From NCBI GenBank assembly GCA_020881915.1, contig JAJFPB010000005.1:744001-808000 (forward strand): a stretch of DNA of 64,000 nt. Reading direction: 5' to 3'. Under the pieces are notes generated by a model. It did no database searches, was not told the origin of the DNA, and saw only the letters and a list, made by a program, of their open reading frames with translations. This DNA comes from Paramyrothecium sp. XJ0827. Its lineage: Eukaryota > Ascomycota > Sordariomycetes > Hypocreales > Stachybotryaceae. Made by a program: the position numbers and the translations under genes. Shown here piece by piece: positions 10,378 through 21,860 of the stretch. Numbering within the stretch: position 1 is the first letter of the stretch; every line of letters begins with the position of its first letter.

Positions 10378-12371
10378 TTTGTGCGAATGAAATCGAGGGA
10401 GAAAGAAGGGAAAAAAGAAAGGAATTGATACACAATAATCCCAGTCCCCTCTGATCAATCAATGACGATGACAATGACTTGATGGGCAAAACAGGGCGAA
10501 GCCATGAGTATTTGAGCTCTGCGCGCAAGCGACGAGCGCGGGGGCCGGTTAGCTGCATCCCTGCTCCGGCCCAGTTCGTCTTCGTCTCGAGCGCTTGCGC
10601 CGGGGACTGCAGCGTCTCATCGTTCCCTGCGGCGGGAGGCTCACCATTCCAATTGGTCCGACGAACGCGCGCTGGCCCAAAACCAGCCCGGCAATCAGGC
10701 GCAGGCAAGGATCTAAATCCGGCGGGAAAGGGCCCCCAGAGAAACGCGGTCCATCTTTTGCTTCTCGTCTATTTGCGTTTCGTCTGTTATGCATGTTGGT
10801 TCTGAATAACCTCGATCGGGGCTGTACCAGGCCGTTATCGTGCACTCTGTTGGCTTGGAACGGGGCATTGCCTCCACAGCAGCGGCTTTCGGGGCCATTT
10901 ATGTTTCAGAATATGCACTGCATTCAAGGCAATTTGCACTACCAACATTCAGACCGATTGGGCAAAGTCCAGATCTTCCCAATCACCATAATACACGTTG
11001 GTCTTATCGGTCACTCTGTTGGTTCAAGTAGATGCCCCACACCAAAAGGTGGCTCGGCTTTTGTTCTTCCAACACTTTGCATGAATGTTGGCTCGGCTTT
11101 GGAGCATGTGCTGGAGGACACTCCTTGAAATCAAGACCCTTCTCTTGTCATGGCTGTCGGGCGGTGTCAGCACAAGAAGGAAACACGTGTTCCATTTCCT
11201 CCGGACCAGGCAATTGAAGCCCCGAGTTTGAATTAGAGCTCGCAAAGATGAGACGAAAAGAGCCACGATAGAACATTTCGCTGGTTGAGGATACTGTAGC
11301 ATACCTTAGAATGATCAATGCGTGGAAGTATCCGTGGCTTCCATTTGACTCAACTGTTTGCGGATTACCGAAATAGCGCGGAAGTCTCAGTTCACAGCAG
11401 TTCGTTGGACAGTTAAGATAATATTCAGTCTACGAAAGGAACAAGCAGCGAGATTCATTGATACGTGGTAGTCGATTTGAACTGATCAAAGTGTTGCGAA
11501 ATAGAAGACCAACCAAACCATGCAGAAGATCTCATTCACACCATAACAAGTAATTGTGCGCAGATCTTCACGTTAACCCCGGTCTGCTTGTTGAGACATG
11601 CCCAGAGCAACAGAATCATCCCATCGGAACGGAATCGGCTGTCTCAATCGGTTGACTCAGCTACCCATAGCATCTGAACCCGAACCGAGACAAAACCACG
11701 CTTCTTATCGATAGAGCGGCGCTGCATGCTGCGGCGCCCCATTGCTGCTGTCTCCTCTTTCTCTTCTCTTGAAGCAGACAGCAGACCAAGAGGACAGGGG
11801 TGCAATCAAGGAATGTGGTCCTCGGTGAAAAGGCAGACAGGTCAGGCAGTCAGCGGACCAACACGAAATTGGGGGCCGTTACTTACGCATCATCATTTAC
11901 TCTTTACTTGATTGGTGATGAGCTCTGGTCAGGAGGGGCGTGTCTGCTTGGCGGTGTCGCATTGCATCTGCATTGCAGCAGTTTTGGAGTCGGAGGGTCG
12001 GGTGCTCCCTTGGGTGTGACAACCGCATCTATCATATTGATAGCTTGGCTAATGTGACACAGTGTCGTTTCTTGAGTCATGAAACGTATCTTTTACGCTA
12101 TTGTGCCGACCCACCGTTGACAGAGCAGAGTCATAGCGACGAATCATGTGTCATTGCCCCCTTTGTCTACTGGATATCAGAAGGGCTTTGAATCATTTCT
12201 TTGTCAGGCCCGCCATCAAGAACTGCCTCAGACCTGCAGTTGTCACGTTCATGTTGGAAACTTGAAAAACAGTGCCAAGCACATCAATGCAGTGATAAAT
12301 CGCTGGTGAAATGACGACGAACGTGGTTATCATGTCAAGAAAGATTAATTTGAGAATTCTATTGTGTAACC
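10378..12371. other. Intergenic region, no gene seen
   Basis: About 2 kb between two leftward genes. It includes the promoter of the secreted orphan gene (A/G-rich leader just upstream of 10377). No RNA gene, repeat family or credible frame was recognised. Confidence 0.55.
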
Positions 12372-13811
12372 CTACTTCTTGAGCTCCTTCGCAAATCTAT
12401 CCATGTCATGGATTATCTCCGACATTTCATCCAAACTCAGATTGGGACTCAACGCGCAAATTCTCAGTGCAACTTTTCCTCGTACTTTTGTTGTGAGTAT
12501 GCCTGCCGTGTTGCTGGACATGAGTTTCTTCGAAATCGCTGTATTCAGCTCATCCAGCTGCTCATCTGTCATCCCCACCGGCACGTAGCGGAACGTCACA
12601 ACTCCCAGGCTAGCAGAGCTCGTAATCTCCCAGTCGGCGAGTCCTTTCAACTCTGCCTCGGCTCTTTCTGCCAAGTGAAAACCGTGGTCGAGCATCTTGC
12701 CCATCCTTTCGACGCCGAGCACTCGTAAAGTAAACCACAGCTTCATCGCTCGGGAAGCGGGACGCGTCAGCTCCATGCTGTAGTTCCAGAAATTGGGAAT
12801 CTCCTCGTCCTCGATGGCCACGCCGTCTCGCAGATAGTCGCCCTCGTTGGCGAAGCTTCGGACGAGGTTGCTCTTGTCTTTGACCAGGAGAAGGCCGCAG
12901 CTGTAGGTCTGGAACAGCCACTTGTGTGCGTCCCACGATAAGCTGTCTGCATGCTTGAGCTCGCTGACAACTGCAGACTTTGTGGCAGATAACGAGGCAG
13001 AAGCGCCGTAAGCGCCATCTACATGAAACCATAAACCGTGCTGTTGGCAAATGGTGGAGATGCGCGCCAACGGGTCAACAGCACCAGTATTCGTCGTTCC
13101 ACAAGTTCCGACCACAAGAAACGGTACAAGTCCTGCCTCGTGATCGGCCTGGACAGCGGCCTCCAAGAGGTCAGGGTCGAGTCGAAAAGCATGATCAGAT
13201 TTTATATGCCGTATTTGCTCTTTGCCAAATCCAAGAAGCCGCAGTGCCTTGGCAACAGAATAGTGTGTTTGATCAGATAAATATGCCACTGCCTGGGACT
13301 CTTTGCCGCGAGGCACAAACCTGTCACGCGCAAGAACAATTCCCATTAAATTAGCCATCGAGCCCCCCGAAACACAAATTCCCCCAGCGGTTTCGGGAAA
13401 TCCGATTCGCGCGGCCAGCCACTCAATCAAGGTCTTCTCGATGACGACTGGGCCAGATGCTTGTAATTTTGATGCGCCCAACGCATTGAAAGCTGTGGCT
13501 ATGCAATCGCCAAGCCAAGCGATAGGTGATGTCGGAGATGGGATCAGCCCCATGAAGCGTGGGTGGTTTACTCGCATGCGATGATTAAAAGCGGTGAATG
13601 CCTCTTCAACCACCTGGTTGACATCGTGTGCTTCTCCGGGTGTTCCGATGGCCTTCAATTCTGGCACGTCCGTCGGTTGGGCAATCTTGATGATAGGGTC
13701 CTCGGACACATCTTGGGTTGTGGAGAGCAGACGTTGCGCTATAGTTTGGATGGTAGTGCAGACTGTTTCCAGGTCTTGTTGTAGATCCTGTGGTGGATTC
13801 ATTGAGCCCAT
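12372..13811 (-). CDS. PLP-dependent group II amino-acid decarboxylase (aromatic/tyrosine decarboxylase-like)
   Basis: Intronless, 479 aa, about the usual length for the group II decarboxylases (aromatic-L-amino-acid, tyrosine, diaminobutyrate). These release CO2 from an amino acid using pyridoxal phosphate. Visible signatures are NHPRFMGLIPSP near residue 82, GGICVSGGSMANLMG (about 143-157), FHVDGAYGA (about 262-270) with the Asp that contacts the PLP nitrogen, and DSLSWDAHKWL with the Schiff-base Lys at about 297. The start ATG at 13811 begins MGSMNPPQD. A second ATG three codons on is equally usable. No signal peptide is seen, so it is presumably cytosolic. The substrate cannot be read from the sequence: tyrosine, tryptophan or L-2,4-diaminobutyrate are all possible. 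The gene stands alone with no matching pathway neighbours. Confidence 0.88.
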   Translation of the reverse strand: MGSMNPPQDLQQDLETVCTTIQTIAQRLLSTTQDVSEDPIIKIAQPTDVPELKAIGTPGEAHDVNQVVEEAFTAFNHRMRVNHPRFMGLIPSPTSPIAWLGDCIATAFNALGASKLQASGPVVIEKTLIEWLAARIGFPETAGGICVSGGSMANLMGIVLARDRFVPRGKESQAVAYLSDQTHYSVAKALRLLGFGKEQIRHIKSDHAFRLDPDLLEAAVQADHEAGLVPFLVVGTCGTTNTGAVDPLARISTICQQHGLWFHVDGAYGASASLSATKSAVVSELKHADSLSWDAHKWLFQTYSCGLLLVKDKSNLVRSFANEGDYLRDGVAIEDEEIPNFWNYSMELTRPASRAMKLWFTLRVLGVERMGKMLDHGFHLAERAEAELKGLADWEITSSASLGVVTFRYVPVGMTDEQLDELNTAISKKLMSSNTAGILTTKVRGKVALRICALSPNLSLDEMSEIIHDMDRFAKELKK

Positions 13812-14501
13812 TGTGCCTGATTGTGGGAAGGTTGTAAAGATGGGCGGAGGTGAACGAGAATAGTTGTTGCTTCACTGGCAGCATCTCTATTTAATGGTTC
13901 AACCAATGACCTGAATTCGTCTAGCTTTGAGTAAACTCCCGATGTAATCTACGCGAGGAGTTTTGCTATAAACGGCTATCCCCGGCCCCTCGTGTCATGT
14001 ACGCCTTAGGAGAAACCAAAACTATGCGTTCTCTCGTCGCTTGCCCTTCAATTGACTTTAGACCGCTATAATCGGTGGAGTTTCGAATCCTTCGTTTACA
14101 TGTCGATCAATCAGCGGGGCGCGCCCTTCGGTCTGACATTCTGATGTGGACCCTTAACTTCATAGTTGCTCCACTTGGCATAAGCATAGGATTGACATCT
14201 GGGGTCCCGCGCTGGCCATCCGTTGTATACACAAATACCAGAATTTTCTCAGAAAACGGGTTTTGGTATTGAGTAATGAATGTCACTATATTTAAATAGA
14301 AATCAGTGAGCTCTCCAACAATTGTATTTCATCTATCTAGTCTATGTGAAAGAATCCTCCAAAACCCAGAATGTAAACTCGTGAACCACTGCGCACAATT
14401 GTGAACGGATGCCGTCACTAAAAGACCACTCTTAGACTCAGATTGGTTCTCTCGGGCTGTTTGGTTATTGTCGCGCTCATTAGACGAATGCTGTTGCGAG
14501 C
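13812..14501. other. Intergenic region
   Basis: Promoter of the decarboxylase and 3' flank of the cupin gene. No gene seen. Confidence 0.6.
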
Positions 14502-15311
14502 TTAAGCATTGGTAGGCAACCCGCAACGCTTCGCGCAGCTTGCCATCTGCTCAGCATAGGCAGCAGGGATAACTTGCCTGAGCTTGTCGATCCTTGTGGC
14601 ATCAAGAAGCTCAGCATTGCCTCCCACAGCCGTGATGATAGTCTCGTCCGGAAGCGCGGAGAAGAAGTTCCTGGCAATTTGTGTTCGGCCCGGGTCGAGG
14701 TTATCAAAGGCGGCCGCGAAGACGGCAGGCTCGCAGGTTGGGTTAAATTGCCAATGCGTTTGTCCTTTGGGAAAGAGCATCCCACGGTAGTTGGTTAATG
14801 TAGCGTTGACCTGCTGGATGGGGCCGGTTGGGTTTTGTCCGTTGATGTTACCAGTGTTACCAGGGTTTTGCTCGAGAATGAGATACCCAATGAGCTCACC
14901 CTGCACCACCGTCAGGAACTCGTTCGCACGGGGATGCAGATGAGGAGTATTGAGGCCGCAGGGGTTAACAAATCCAATTGCCATGCCGACATTGGTCCCA
15001 ATGAGAGCGGGAAATTGGTCGACACCGGACAGCGCAATGGTGCCGCCAGTTGGAGCCTTGACGGTGTTGTTGTGGAACTGGTAGGTAATGTTGCTTGCAT
15101 CGGCACCGTTCTGAAACAGGATGAGCTGGCGCTCAGACTCAGAGGGGGCGACATAGAGGTCCTTCTTCAGAGTCTCAAGCTGCTCGGGAGACAGGGTAGG
15201 GTAGACAACGCCGGTGGTGGAAGTTGCGCGACGCTGCATGTCTACCGGAGTGGCAGAGACAGCCATAGCCAGAGTAGCCACGAGGGCAGAGACAAGCTTG
15301 ATGTTGACCAT
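14502..15311 (-). CDS. Secreted cupin protein, spherulin-1A / germin-like
   Basis: Intronless, 269 aa from the ATG at 15311. An upstream in-frame TTG is not a credible start. Residues 1-20 are a clear signal peptide ending in MAVSA. The mature protein carries the two cupin motifs. The first is GLNTPHLHPRANEFLTVVQG, with the His-x-His and Glu metal ligands. The second includes LFPKGQTHWQFN, with the last His. This bicupin-motif, single-barrel arrangement is that of spherulins (Physarum encystment proteins) and plant germins. The family binds Mn or other metals and may act as oxalate oxidase or superoxide dismutase, but many members have no known activity. A TATA box at 15454-15461 lies 143 bp upstream, which suggests regulated or strong expression. 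Confidence 0.88.
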   Translation of the reverse strand: MVNIKLVSALVATLAMAVSATPVDMQRRATSTTGVVYPTLSPEQLETLKKDLYVAPSESERQLILFQNGADASNITYQFHNNTVKAPTGGTIALSGVDQFPALIGTNVGMAIGFVNPCGLNTPHLHPRANEFLTVVQGELIGYLILEQNPGNTGNINGQNPTGPIQQVNATLTNYRGMLFPKGQTHWQFNPTCEPAVFAAAFDNLDPGRTQIARNFFSALPDETIITAVGGNAELLDATRIDKLRQVIPAAYAEQMASCAKRCGLPTNA

Positions 15312-15453
15312 GTTGATAGACTGGACCAAGGCAGGATCTTGCAGTGAGTGAGAGTAGTTGTAAGATGCTAGAAGCTAAGTTGAGATTGATGGTAGAACTG
15401 GTGAGACCTGGTGATGATGAAGAATATCTTGGATGAGGAGGACCTTGGCTTCA

Positions 15454-15461
15454 CTTATATA
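15454..15461 (-). promoter_or_regulatory. TATA box of the spherulin-like gene
   Basis: TATATAAG on the minus strand, 143 bp before the ATG. The intervening leader is A/G- and T/G-rich without a competing in-frame start. Confidence 0.5.
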
Positions 15462-16810
15462 CATTTCAGTGCTCGTTGCATTACGCCGACCCGTGGCTTA
15501 GATACCTCTGCTCCTCGTGAACTATCGAATGCAGATTTGCGTTGAATCATTCCCACAAGGACTTGTGACGTAACCCGACATCTGAACCACAACGGTGCAA
15601 TCCGAAAGCCGAGAGACATCTGTAACGCTTAGGTCGGCATGAGGTCTTGGCCCGGTCTGCGGTGTATCGTAAGCGGCAGCAGAGCCGGAACCCCAGTGCC
15701 AACCCCTGGTTTCTCACCGGACTCCAGCCATCTGCTCTCGGTCGAAGCTGGAGGTTTGGTACGGCGTCGTCATTGCAGAATGGTTTTAGGATAGTTTGAG
15801 CCGCAATATCATCCTTGCTTTGTCAACATGGTCGGAATGTCAGCTTTGCCCATGTCGTCGAGAGTGGTCACATTCGGCTTCTCGGATATCGGCTTACGCT
15901 CTTTTCTGCACCGCCAAGGTCATGCTGCAGGAGCCCTGCTGATTTATTGAACGGGAGCCTGGAAAAGAAAAAGAAAGTCGTGGGCTCCCCTGCAGCCTTT
16001 CTGGTTGGGTCGTCCATGTCTGGTTTCCCAATCGGGTAATTTCACACGGCATTTCGGCATTCGGAATCTTACATGGATCGGTGAGGTCGCTTCTGACTGC
16101 AATTTGTCTCATTCTTAAGTCCGTGATGGATATTCCGGATTCCATGGACTTGTATCCCGAGACTGCCGAGCTGTCGAGCAGCTGGCGAACTGGCAAAGTA
16201 TAACCTCAAGATAGCGAAGAACAAATAAACCACTGGTCCGCCATGCTCTCGTACCTAATTATCCTTCCGTTATAAAGCATGCATATTGAGCATTATATTC
16301 AGACGATCGATTTTGAAGGGAACAAACATGGTTGTGGGTACAACAGAATGATCCATACGATGGTCTGGTACCCAGAGAATCAAATACAGGAACGAATGAT
16401 GATGAATATATTTGCAATCTAGATATAATAAGGCACCTGTATCAACTTGAGCTAACTGCTCCTACACACAGGAACTCGATGACTCAATAATCAACAGCTG
16501 GGAGGCTAAGCCAGCATGGCTCGACTTGCCTCAAAACATGAAGGAGTGTTGGCACAATATGCATGAACTACAGCGGGGCCCCTCGGCAATTATGATAGTG
16601 CCTCTACATAGATCCAGACGTGGCAGGAGTTTATAAATTGCCACCGGATTGATCGACCTGATGGTAAAAGGGATCTGACCCAGCTGGCCCAGGGCGTGGA
16701 CTTGTCGAATTTCAACGAAAGTCTTTTCTCTGCCAACGACACTCGCCAGGTGTTACAGCGTATATACCGCTCCAAAACAGATAATGACAGTTTCCTTTTC
16801 CGCTTCTGGA

Positions 16811-16900
16811 CCTGAGCAGATGCCGCTTTAACCTGAGCTATCCTGCGCCACCTGAGCCGAACAGAGAGCCCGTGGTGAGCCAGGCTGAGCTTGCCTGAGC
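16811..16900. repeat. Four spaced CCTGAGC repeats
   Basis: CCTGAGC occurs at 16811, 16832, 16851 and 16894, the first three about 20 bp apart, with further TGAGC cores between (at 16876 and 16885). Spaced short repeats of this kind are seen at subterminal regions of DNA transposons. No terminal inverted repeat was identified. Confidence 0.4.
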
Positions 16901-17128
16901 AAGGGATTCAACTAAGGGTTGCTTAATTTTGAACGGTAGCGGGGCGTATGCCTTCATGCAAGCTGTGGCTGTTGGTACCTTCTGCTCCTGTGTTACCTAT
17001 CTATAGTATCTCAGTACAATTAGCGCTTTTTGCCAATCCTGTGAGATAAGTTATGGCCATGTGTCTTGAATGAGGACTGAAATTCCCGAGCCAATGGCCC
17101 TGTGGTCCCAGTTCGAAAGGCCTCAAGC

Positions 17129-17154
17129 TATATATCTATGATATATATATATAT
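17129..17154. repeat. TA-rich microsatellite
   Basis: Two TA runs (TATATAT and a 14-nt AT run) broken by CTATG. Non-coding. Confidence 0.8.
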
Positions 17155-18364
17155 CCTGAAGATTCGCCGGCAAACATCATCGCCCTGCCGCCGCGCGACA
17201 GCTCCCAGATCTAGGCCTGCGGGCCAAAATTGGGGTCATGGCTAATGTACCAGCCCGGACCGAGGGGGAGTACATAACGTCCTAGCTTACGGTGAGGGCT
17301 AGTATGTCGTATGCCAATACATATTTTGGGCCAGTACATAATATCATGCAACATCGTACTTTCTCATCACGCACTGCCCATTGGGGGATACCTTCGGTGA
17401 ATATGAGCTCATTCACTCCCGCCAACGACAACCCCGCCAACGACATCTTTGATGACCTAGAAGAAGTCCCGCCCCTATCGGTCTATAATGAACTTGAAGA
17501 AGAAGCCCCACCTCCTGACCTAGTCAGTGATGAATTGATAAGCGGAGATAACCATATGGGAAGTTGGAACCTAGTTCACCTACTTAGTTGACAGTCTGCT
17601 AGCTAGATGATCAACTTCGCTTTTACATTTCCACTCGTTTCTTAGATGCGCTGAACGGCAGCATGAGAAGCTTCCTGCCGTTGAACTCTCGACATAATTT
17701 TTGAGTAGACTTCTTAGATTTTTGTTCCGGAAAACTGTTATTTTAATTATTATCTAAGTAGAAAAAGCTTCAAAATATGAATCAAAAGTATGATAGATAT
17801 TAACCTGTCTCGAGTTGCCTGTTGTGAACCTAACCCAGACAAGCGGGTCATTAAAAGGTTAATAAAAGTGGGCAAGATGGTGATAGCTGGTCCAGGCGTT
17901 TGATTATCAAGCCCCCTAGGTATCCTTCAGTTGAATTATATAGAGAGTAAAGTCATGAAAATGCAATCTGGATTTTAAAGGTTTTGTGCCTTTCTAGAAG
18001 CTTTCTTTTTCTTGCTAAGCCTATTGCGAATGCTACCGTGCTGGGACGTCTTGTTGCTGGAGCATGTGAAAATGTTCTCGCCACAGCGCCCCGCCACAGG
18101 GGTCACCACATGCTGCTGGACCCCTGTTGGCCGAGCAGCAGAAGAAAAAATTGTGCCAAAAGGGTTCTCAAGGCTAGCGTCGGCCTTAGCGCGGGGCAAA
18201 AACGCTGACCATCCTCGCATCTCACCATTGTACGTCGTTCTTGCGCCAGGGATTTTGCTTCGGTTCATATCTGCTATAAACAACCATCACATCCACGACT
18301 TGCTCATTTTTCTTCTTCCACCTTTGCTTCGAGCATCCGTACCTCCACCGACTTCACGCATACC

Positions 18365-19971
18365 ATGGTTGACTCCGTTCCTCACAAGGGCCGCACGGCC
18401 GCTACCGTCCTGTCCGCGACGGAGCTGATCGGCAACACGCCCCTCGTAAGGCTGAACAAGATCCCCCAGTCCCTTGGCCTCGAGTGCGATGTCTACGCCA
18501 AGGTCGAGCTGTTCAACGCTGGCGGCAGTGTCAAGGACAGGATTGCGCTGCGAATGATTGAGGAGGCCGAGAAGAGCGGCCGCATCAAGCCTGGCGACAC
18601 CCTGATCGAGCCAACCAGTGGAAACACGTACGTCAATCCCTTGCCCTTTAACCGCTGATGCGGTCTTGTCGCTAACACCAGAATAGTGGTATTGGCCTCG
18701 CACTCGTCGGAGCCATCAAGGGCTACAAGACCATCATCACCCTCCCCGAGAAGATGTCTGCCGAGAAGGTGTCTGTCCTTCGCGCGCTCGGCGCCACCAT
18801 CATCCGTACCCCCACCCAGGCTGCATGGGACAGCCCCGAATCCCACATTGGTGTCGCCCGTCGTCTGGAGAAGGAGATCCCCAACGCGCACATTCTTGAC
18901 CAGTACGGCAACTGCGACAACCCTCTGGCGCACGAGCTCGGCACTGCCGAGGAGATCTGGGAGCAGACGGGAGGCAAGATCACTGCCATCGTTGCCGGAG
19001 CGGGCACTGGTGGAACCATCACCGGCCTTGCGAAGGGTCTCAGGAAGCACAACAAGGACGTCAAGGTCATTGCTGCCGATCCCCACGGCAGTATTCTGGC
19101 TCTGCCCGAGAGCCTCAACCAGGATCACATCAACGAGTCGTACAAGGTCGAGGGTATCGGATATGATTTCATCCCCGACGTTCTGGACCGCGAGTTGGTG
19201 GATAAGTGGTACAAGACAGACGATCAAGCATCCTTCCACTTGGCGCGCAGGCTGATTGCCGAGGAGGGTCTGCTGGTCGGTGGTAGCTCTGGCTCGGCCA
19301 TGGCTGCTATGCTGCAGGCGGTCAAGGACTTTGGCTTCAAGAAGGGTGATGTTGTCGTGGTCGTCCTGCCCGACAGCATCCGCAGCTATCTTTCCAAGTT
19401 TGCCGACGACGACTGGCTTGCGGCTAACAAGCTCCTGCCCGTCAACGGCATCGAGTCGGTGGCAGTCAACGGCTCTACTGACCAGGCCTCAAGCGACCCC
19501 TACCACGGCGCCACCATTGCCTCCCTGCGCTTGAAACCCGTCACGTCCATCGGCGCCGACGCCACATGCTCCGAGGCCATCGAGACCATGCGCGACAAGG
19601 GCTTCGACCAGCTGCCGGTCCTCTCCACCGACACGTCCAAGCTGGTCGGCCTCGTCACGCTCGGAAACCTTCTGAGCTACATCTCCCAGGGGCGCGCAAC
19701 CGGCCAGAGCAAGGTCAAGGATGCCATGTTTGACTTTGGCAAGATTGACGAAATCGTCACCGACCCACGCAAGGGCGTCTCGGACGGCTACAAGAGGCGC
19801 TTTGTCAACATCACCGTCGACACGCCCCTGTCTGCCCTGAGCAAGTTCTTCGAGTGGAACAGTGCCGCCGTGGTGACGGAGAAGGTTGGCGACTCGAAGT
19901 CGCTCTCGAAGCCTATCGCCGTCGTCACCAAGGTCGACCTCCTCACCTGGATGGTAAACAACAAGCTATAA
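18365..19971 (+). CDS. cys4: Cystathionine beta-synthase
   Basis: Condenses serine and homocysteine to cystathionine, the first step of transsulfuration. Two exons (18365-18627, 18687-19971) are separated by a 59-bp intron (GTACGT...AATAG) that interrupts the codon of Thr in SGNTGIG, giving 515 aa. The PLP fold-type II core carries [12 protein letters not shown] (about 20-31), [12 protein letters not shown] with the Schiff-base Lys (about 57), EPTSGNTGIGLAL (phosphate/substrate loop) and [13 protein letters not shown]. The C-terminal half has a pair of CBS (Bateman) modules, seen as [16 protein letters not shown] and [15 protein letters not shown]. The haem-binding N-terminal domain of the animal enzyme is absent, as in yeast. 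The leader upstream is pyrimidine-rich. It converges on the SRP receptor gene, 263 bp from stop to stop. Confidence 0.96.
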
Positions 19972-20234
19972 ATTTCTATGCCACGACGAATGATACGAAA
20001 ACTTTGGGAATGAGTAGCTCCTCGGGAATTGGAGCTAGGTGGAATGGCGTTTTGTGGTCGGGAGGCCTGAGCGAGCATTTTTCTTAACAAGGTAACGGGG
20101 AACGGGGTCATGGAGGCTGGTAGACTCAACATCTCCCGGCACTTTAGGATAGACTGCAGCTGCAAAAATAGCAGGTATTATCAGAAATAATTAGAATTAT
20201 GATGTATTCGTCTTTTTACAATTCCTCTACTACT

Positions 20235-21092
20235 TTACACACGCTGCGCGATCCACCACCACCACTTCTCAGCGCCCGGGGAGTCACCCAACACGCTGCC
20301 TGGCATGACCTCGACGTCAATGTCGAACTCCTGCAGCTGACTGAAGGAGAACTTCTCCGACCCGTACTCTCCCAGCCACGCATCCTGCTCCTCGGAGCCA
20401 ACGTCGTCCATGCCGACGCCAGAGTCCAGCAGGCCCTTGCTCTTGGAGGCTCGGATCCTCGTAAACTCGGCCTCGAGGTGGCTCTTGACCATGGTGGCGG
20501 GGAGGGCCGTGAAGAGGTCCATCTTGTTGGCGGCGACGAGAACGGGCACGGGGGTCCTGGCCTTGCGCTTGTCGCTGGCCTTCTTCTGCAGGTGCAGCAG
20601 GACGTCGTAGAGGTACGAGGCCGTGTGCGCGAGGGTCTCGTGCTCGCTCAGGGCGGCGGCGTCGACGACGAAGACGACGGCGCGCAGCTTCTCGGTGGCC
20701 TCGAGCTTGCCCATGGCGACGTTGCGCAGCTTGCCATGGCCGGGGGTGTCGACGAGGAGGAACTTGGTGTGCGTGCCGGTGGTGTCGTCGTGGTTGCGGA
20801 AGGACGCCTTGGAGTCGGAGTCGGTGGAGGCGTTGAGCTCGACCGTCTGGGGGATCTGCGACGTGTGCGTCGCCGAGGGCTTCTCGCCGCGCTCGTAGAG
20901 GGTCAGGAGCGCCGTCTTGCCGGCATTGTCCGGGCCCAGGAGCAGGACGGAGGGCGCGCTGGTGTAGACGTTGGAGCTGGCGAGGAAGAGGTGCAGGATG
21001 ACGGGCGCGCCGATGATGATGAGGATGCCGACGACGAAGAGGGGCAGCGAGGGCGTGAGGATGGCCTCGAAGACTTGTGCGAGGGTCGGCAT
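20235..21092 (-). CDS. SRP102: Signal recognition particle receptor subunit beta
   Basis: ER-membrane small GTPase that anchors the SRP receptor alpha subunit during co-translational targeting. Intronless, 285 aa from the ATG at 21092. An N-terminal membrane anchor (LPLFVVGILIIIGAPVILHLFL, about residues 16-37) precedes a Ras-like GTPase domain with P-loop GPDNAGKT, DTPGHGKLR (G3 motif), and NKMDL (G4). This order is exactly that of SR-beta. The C-terminus (AEKWWWWIAQRV) is typical of fungal members. The gene is divergent from akr1, with 768 bp between the two start codons. A long frame on the opposite strand is a shadow of its GC-rich codons. Confidence 0.94.
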   Translation of the reverse strand: MPTLAQVFEAILTPSLPLFVVGILIIIGAPVILHLFLASSNVYTSAPSVLLLGPDNAGKTALLTLYERGEKPSATHTSQIPQTVELNASTDSDSKASFRNHDDTTGTHTKFLLVDTPGHGKLRNVAMGKLEATEKLRAVVFVVDAAALSEHETLAHTASYLYDVLLHLQKKASDKRKARTPVPVLVAANKMDLFTALPATMVKSHLEAEFTRIRASKSKGLLDSGVGMDDVGSEEQDAWLGEYGSEKFSFSQLQEFDIDVEVMPGSVLGDSPGAEKWWWWIAQRV

Positions 21093-21860
21093 GGTGGCGA
21101 TTCCCTTTCGAGCACTTTCTGGTGGTGATGCTCTTGGCAGAATTGAGGTAGGGTGGCGGCCTCCGCAGAGCGTTGGAAGCAATTTCCCTGGAGTTCGTAT
21201 GCGTGTGAGAGAATGACTTGGGTGAATGAGGATCTGCTTGGTGGCCAGAGGATATCCCGCCTTTGATGAATATCGGCCTTGGCTGTTCGGATAGCTCAGT
21301 TCCAGTGTCGTGCCACCTTCGCCTTGGTAGGGTCCATCCAATGATGGGCGGGCCGGGGTTTGCAGCAGCCCACCAAGGTACGTTTGGTATGGAACCGCAC
21401 CAGCCACAGCAGCTGGATTTTTGTTCAGCCACAGGGCTCTCCACAAGCCACGCGTTCGATTTCGGCAGAGCTGCTGGGGCCTAAGCCGTATTAGGGATGG
21501 TGCTGCCCGTCAGATGTGGGCTCAGCCTTCGCTTCCAATTCGAATCGGCATCACGGCACTCGACTTTGTCTTGGGCTTTTCCGCATCTTCTCCTTCTCGT
21601 CCGCGCACAGGGTTCTGCGTCGTCTTGCTGCTTAGTCCCGTCTCTCCGGTGATAGCGTTGGCCTTTTTTCTTTAGTATCGCATTCACATCTTTGTAATTT
21701 GTCACGGCCGACGACCAAACAATACGCTACGCTACGGTACATATCTGTCCATCACAATCATCCTTTCCGATATCCCTAGGACCAAATCTTCCGTCTCATC
21801 CGCCGCGCCAACGCCTCGTGGCTCACCTCTTTTGACGTTCTATTGCCGTCTCTCTTTCTC
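21093..21860. other. Divergent promoter SRP102 / akr1
   Basis: 768 bp between opposing starts. It carries C/T-rich leader sequence on the akr1 side. No gene seen. Confidence 0.65.

Larger units (their letters stand above)
15312..18364. other. AT-rich gene desert with low-complexity motifs
   Basis: About 3 kb with no convincing gene. From about 16.2 to 18.0 kb the DNA is clearly richer in A and T than the rest of the window and contains short TA runs and repeated CCTGAGC motifs. A 99-codon frame at 17292-17591 contains an acidic stretch (DDLEEVPPLSVYNELEEEAP) but has no recognisable domain. The composition would suit an old, mutated (perhaps RIP-affected) transposon remnant. The last about 300 bp are the pyrimidine-rich promoter and leader of the downstream cystathionine beta-synthase gene. 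Confidence 0.45.

Noticed and set aside
17292..17591. 99-codon frame in the AT-rich region, with an acidic stretch
   Set aside because: Kept only as a note: no domain, AT-rich context, and no splice partners found.
18493..19239. 248-codon minus-strand frame opposite cys4
   Set aside because: Codon-bias shadow that also crosses the verified intron.
20199..21128. 309-codon plus-strand frame opposite SRP102
   Set aside because: Val/Gly/Glu/Arg-rich shadow produced by GC-biased codons of the real GTPase gene on the other strand.
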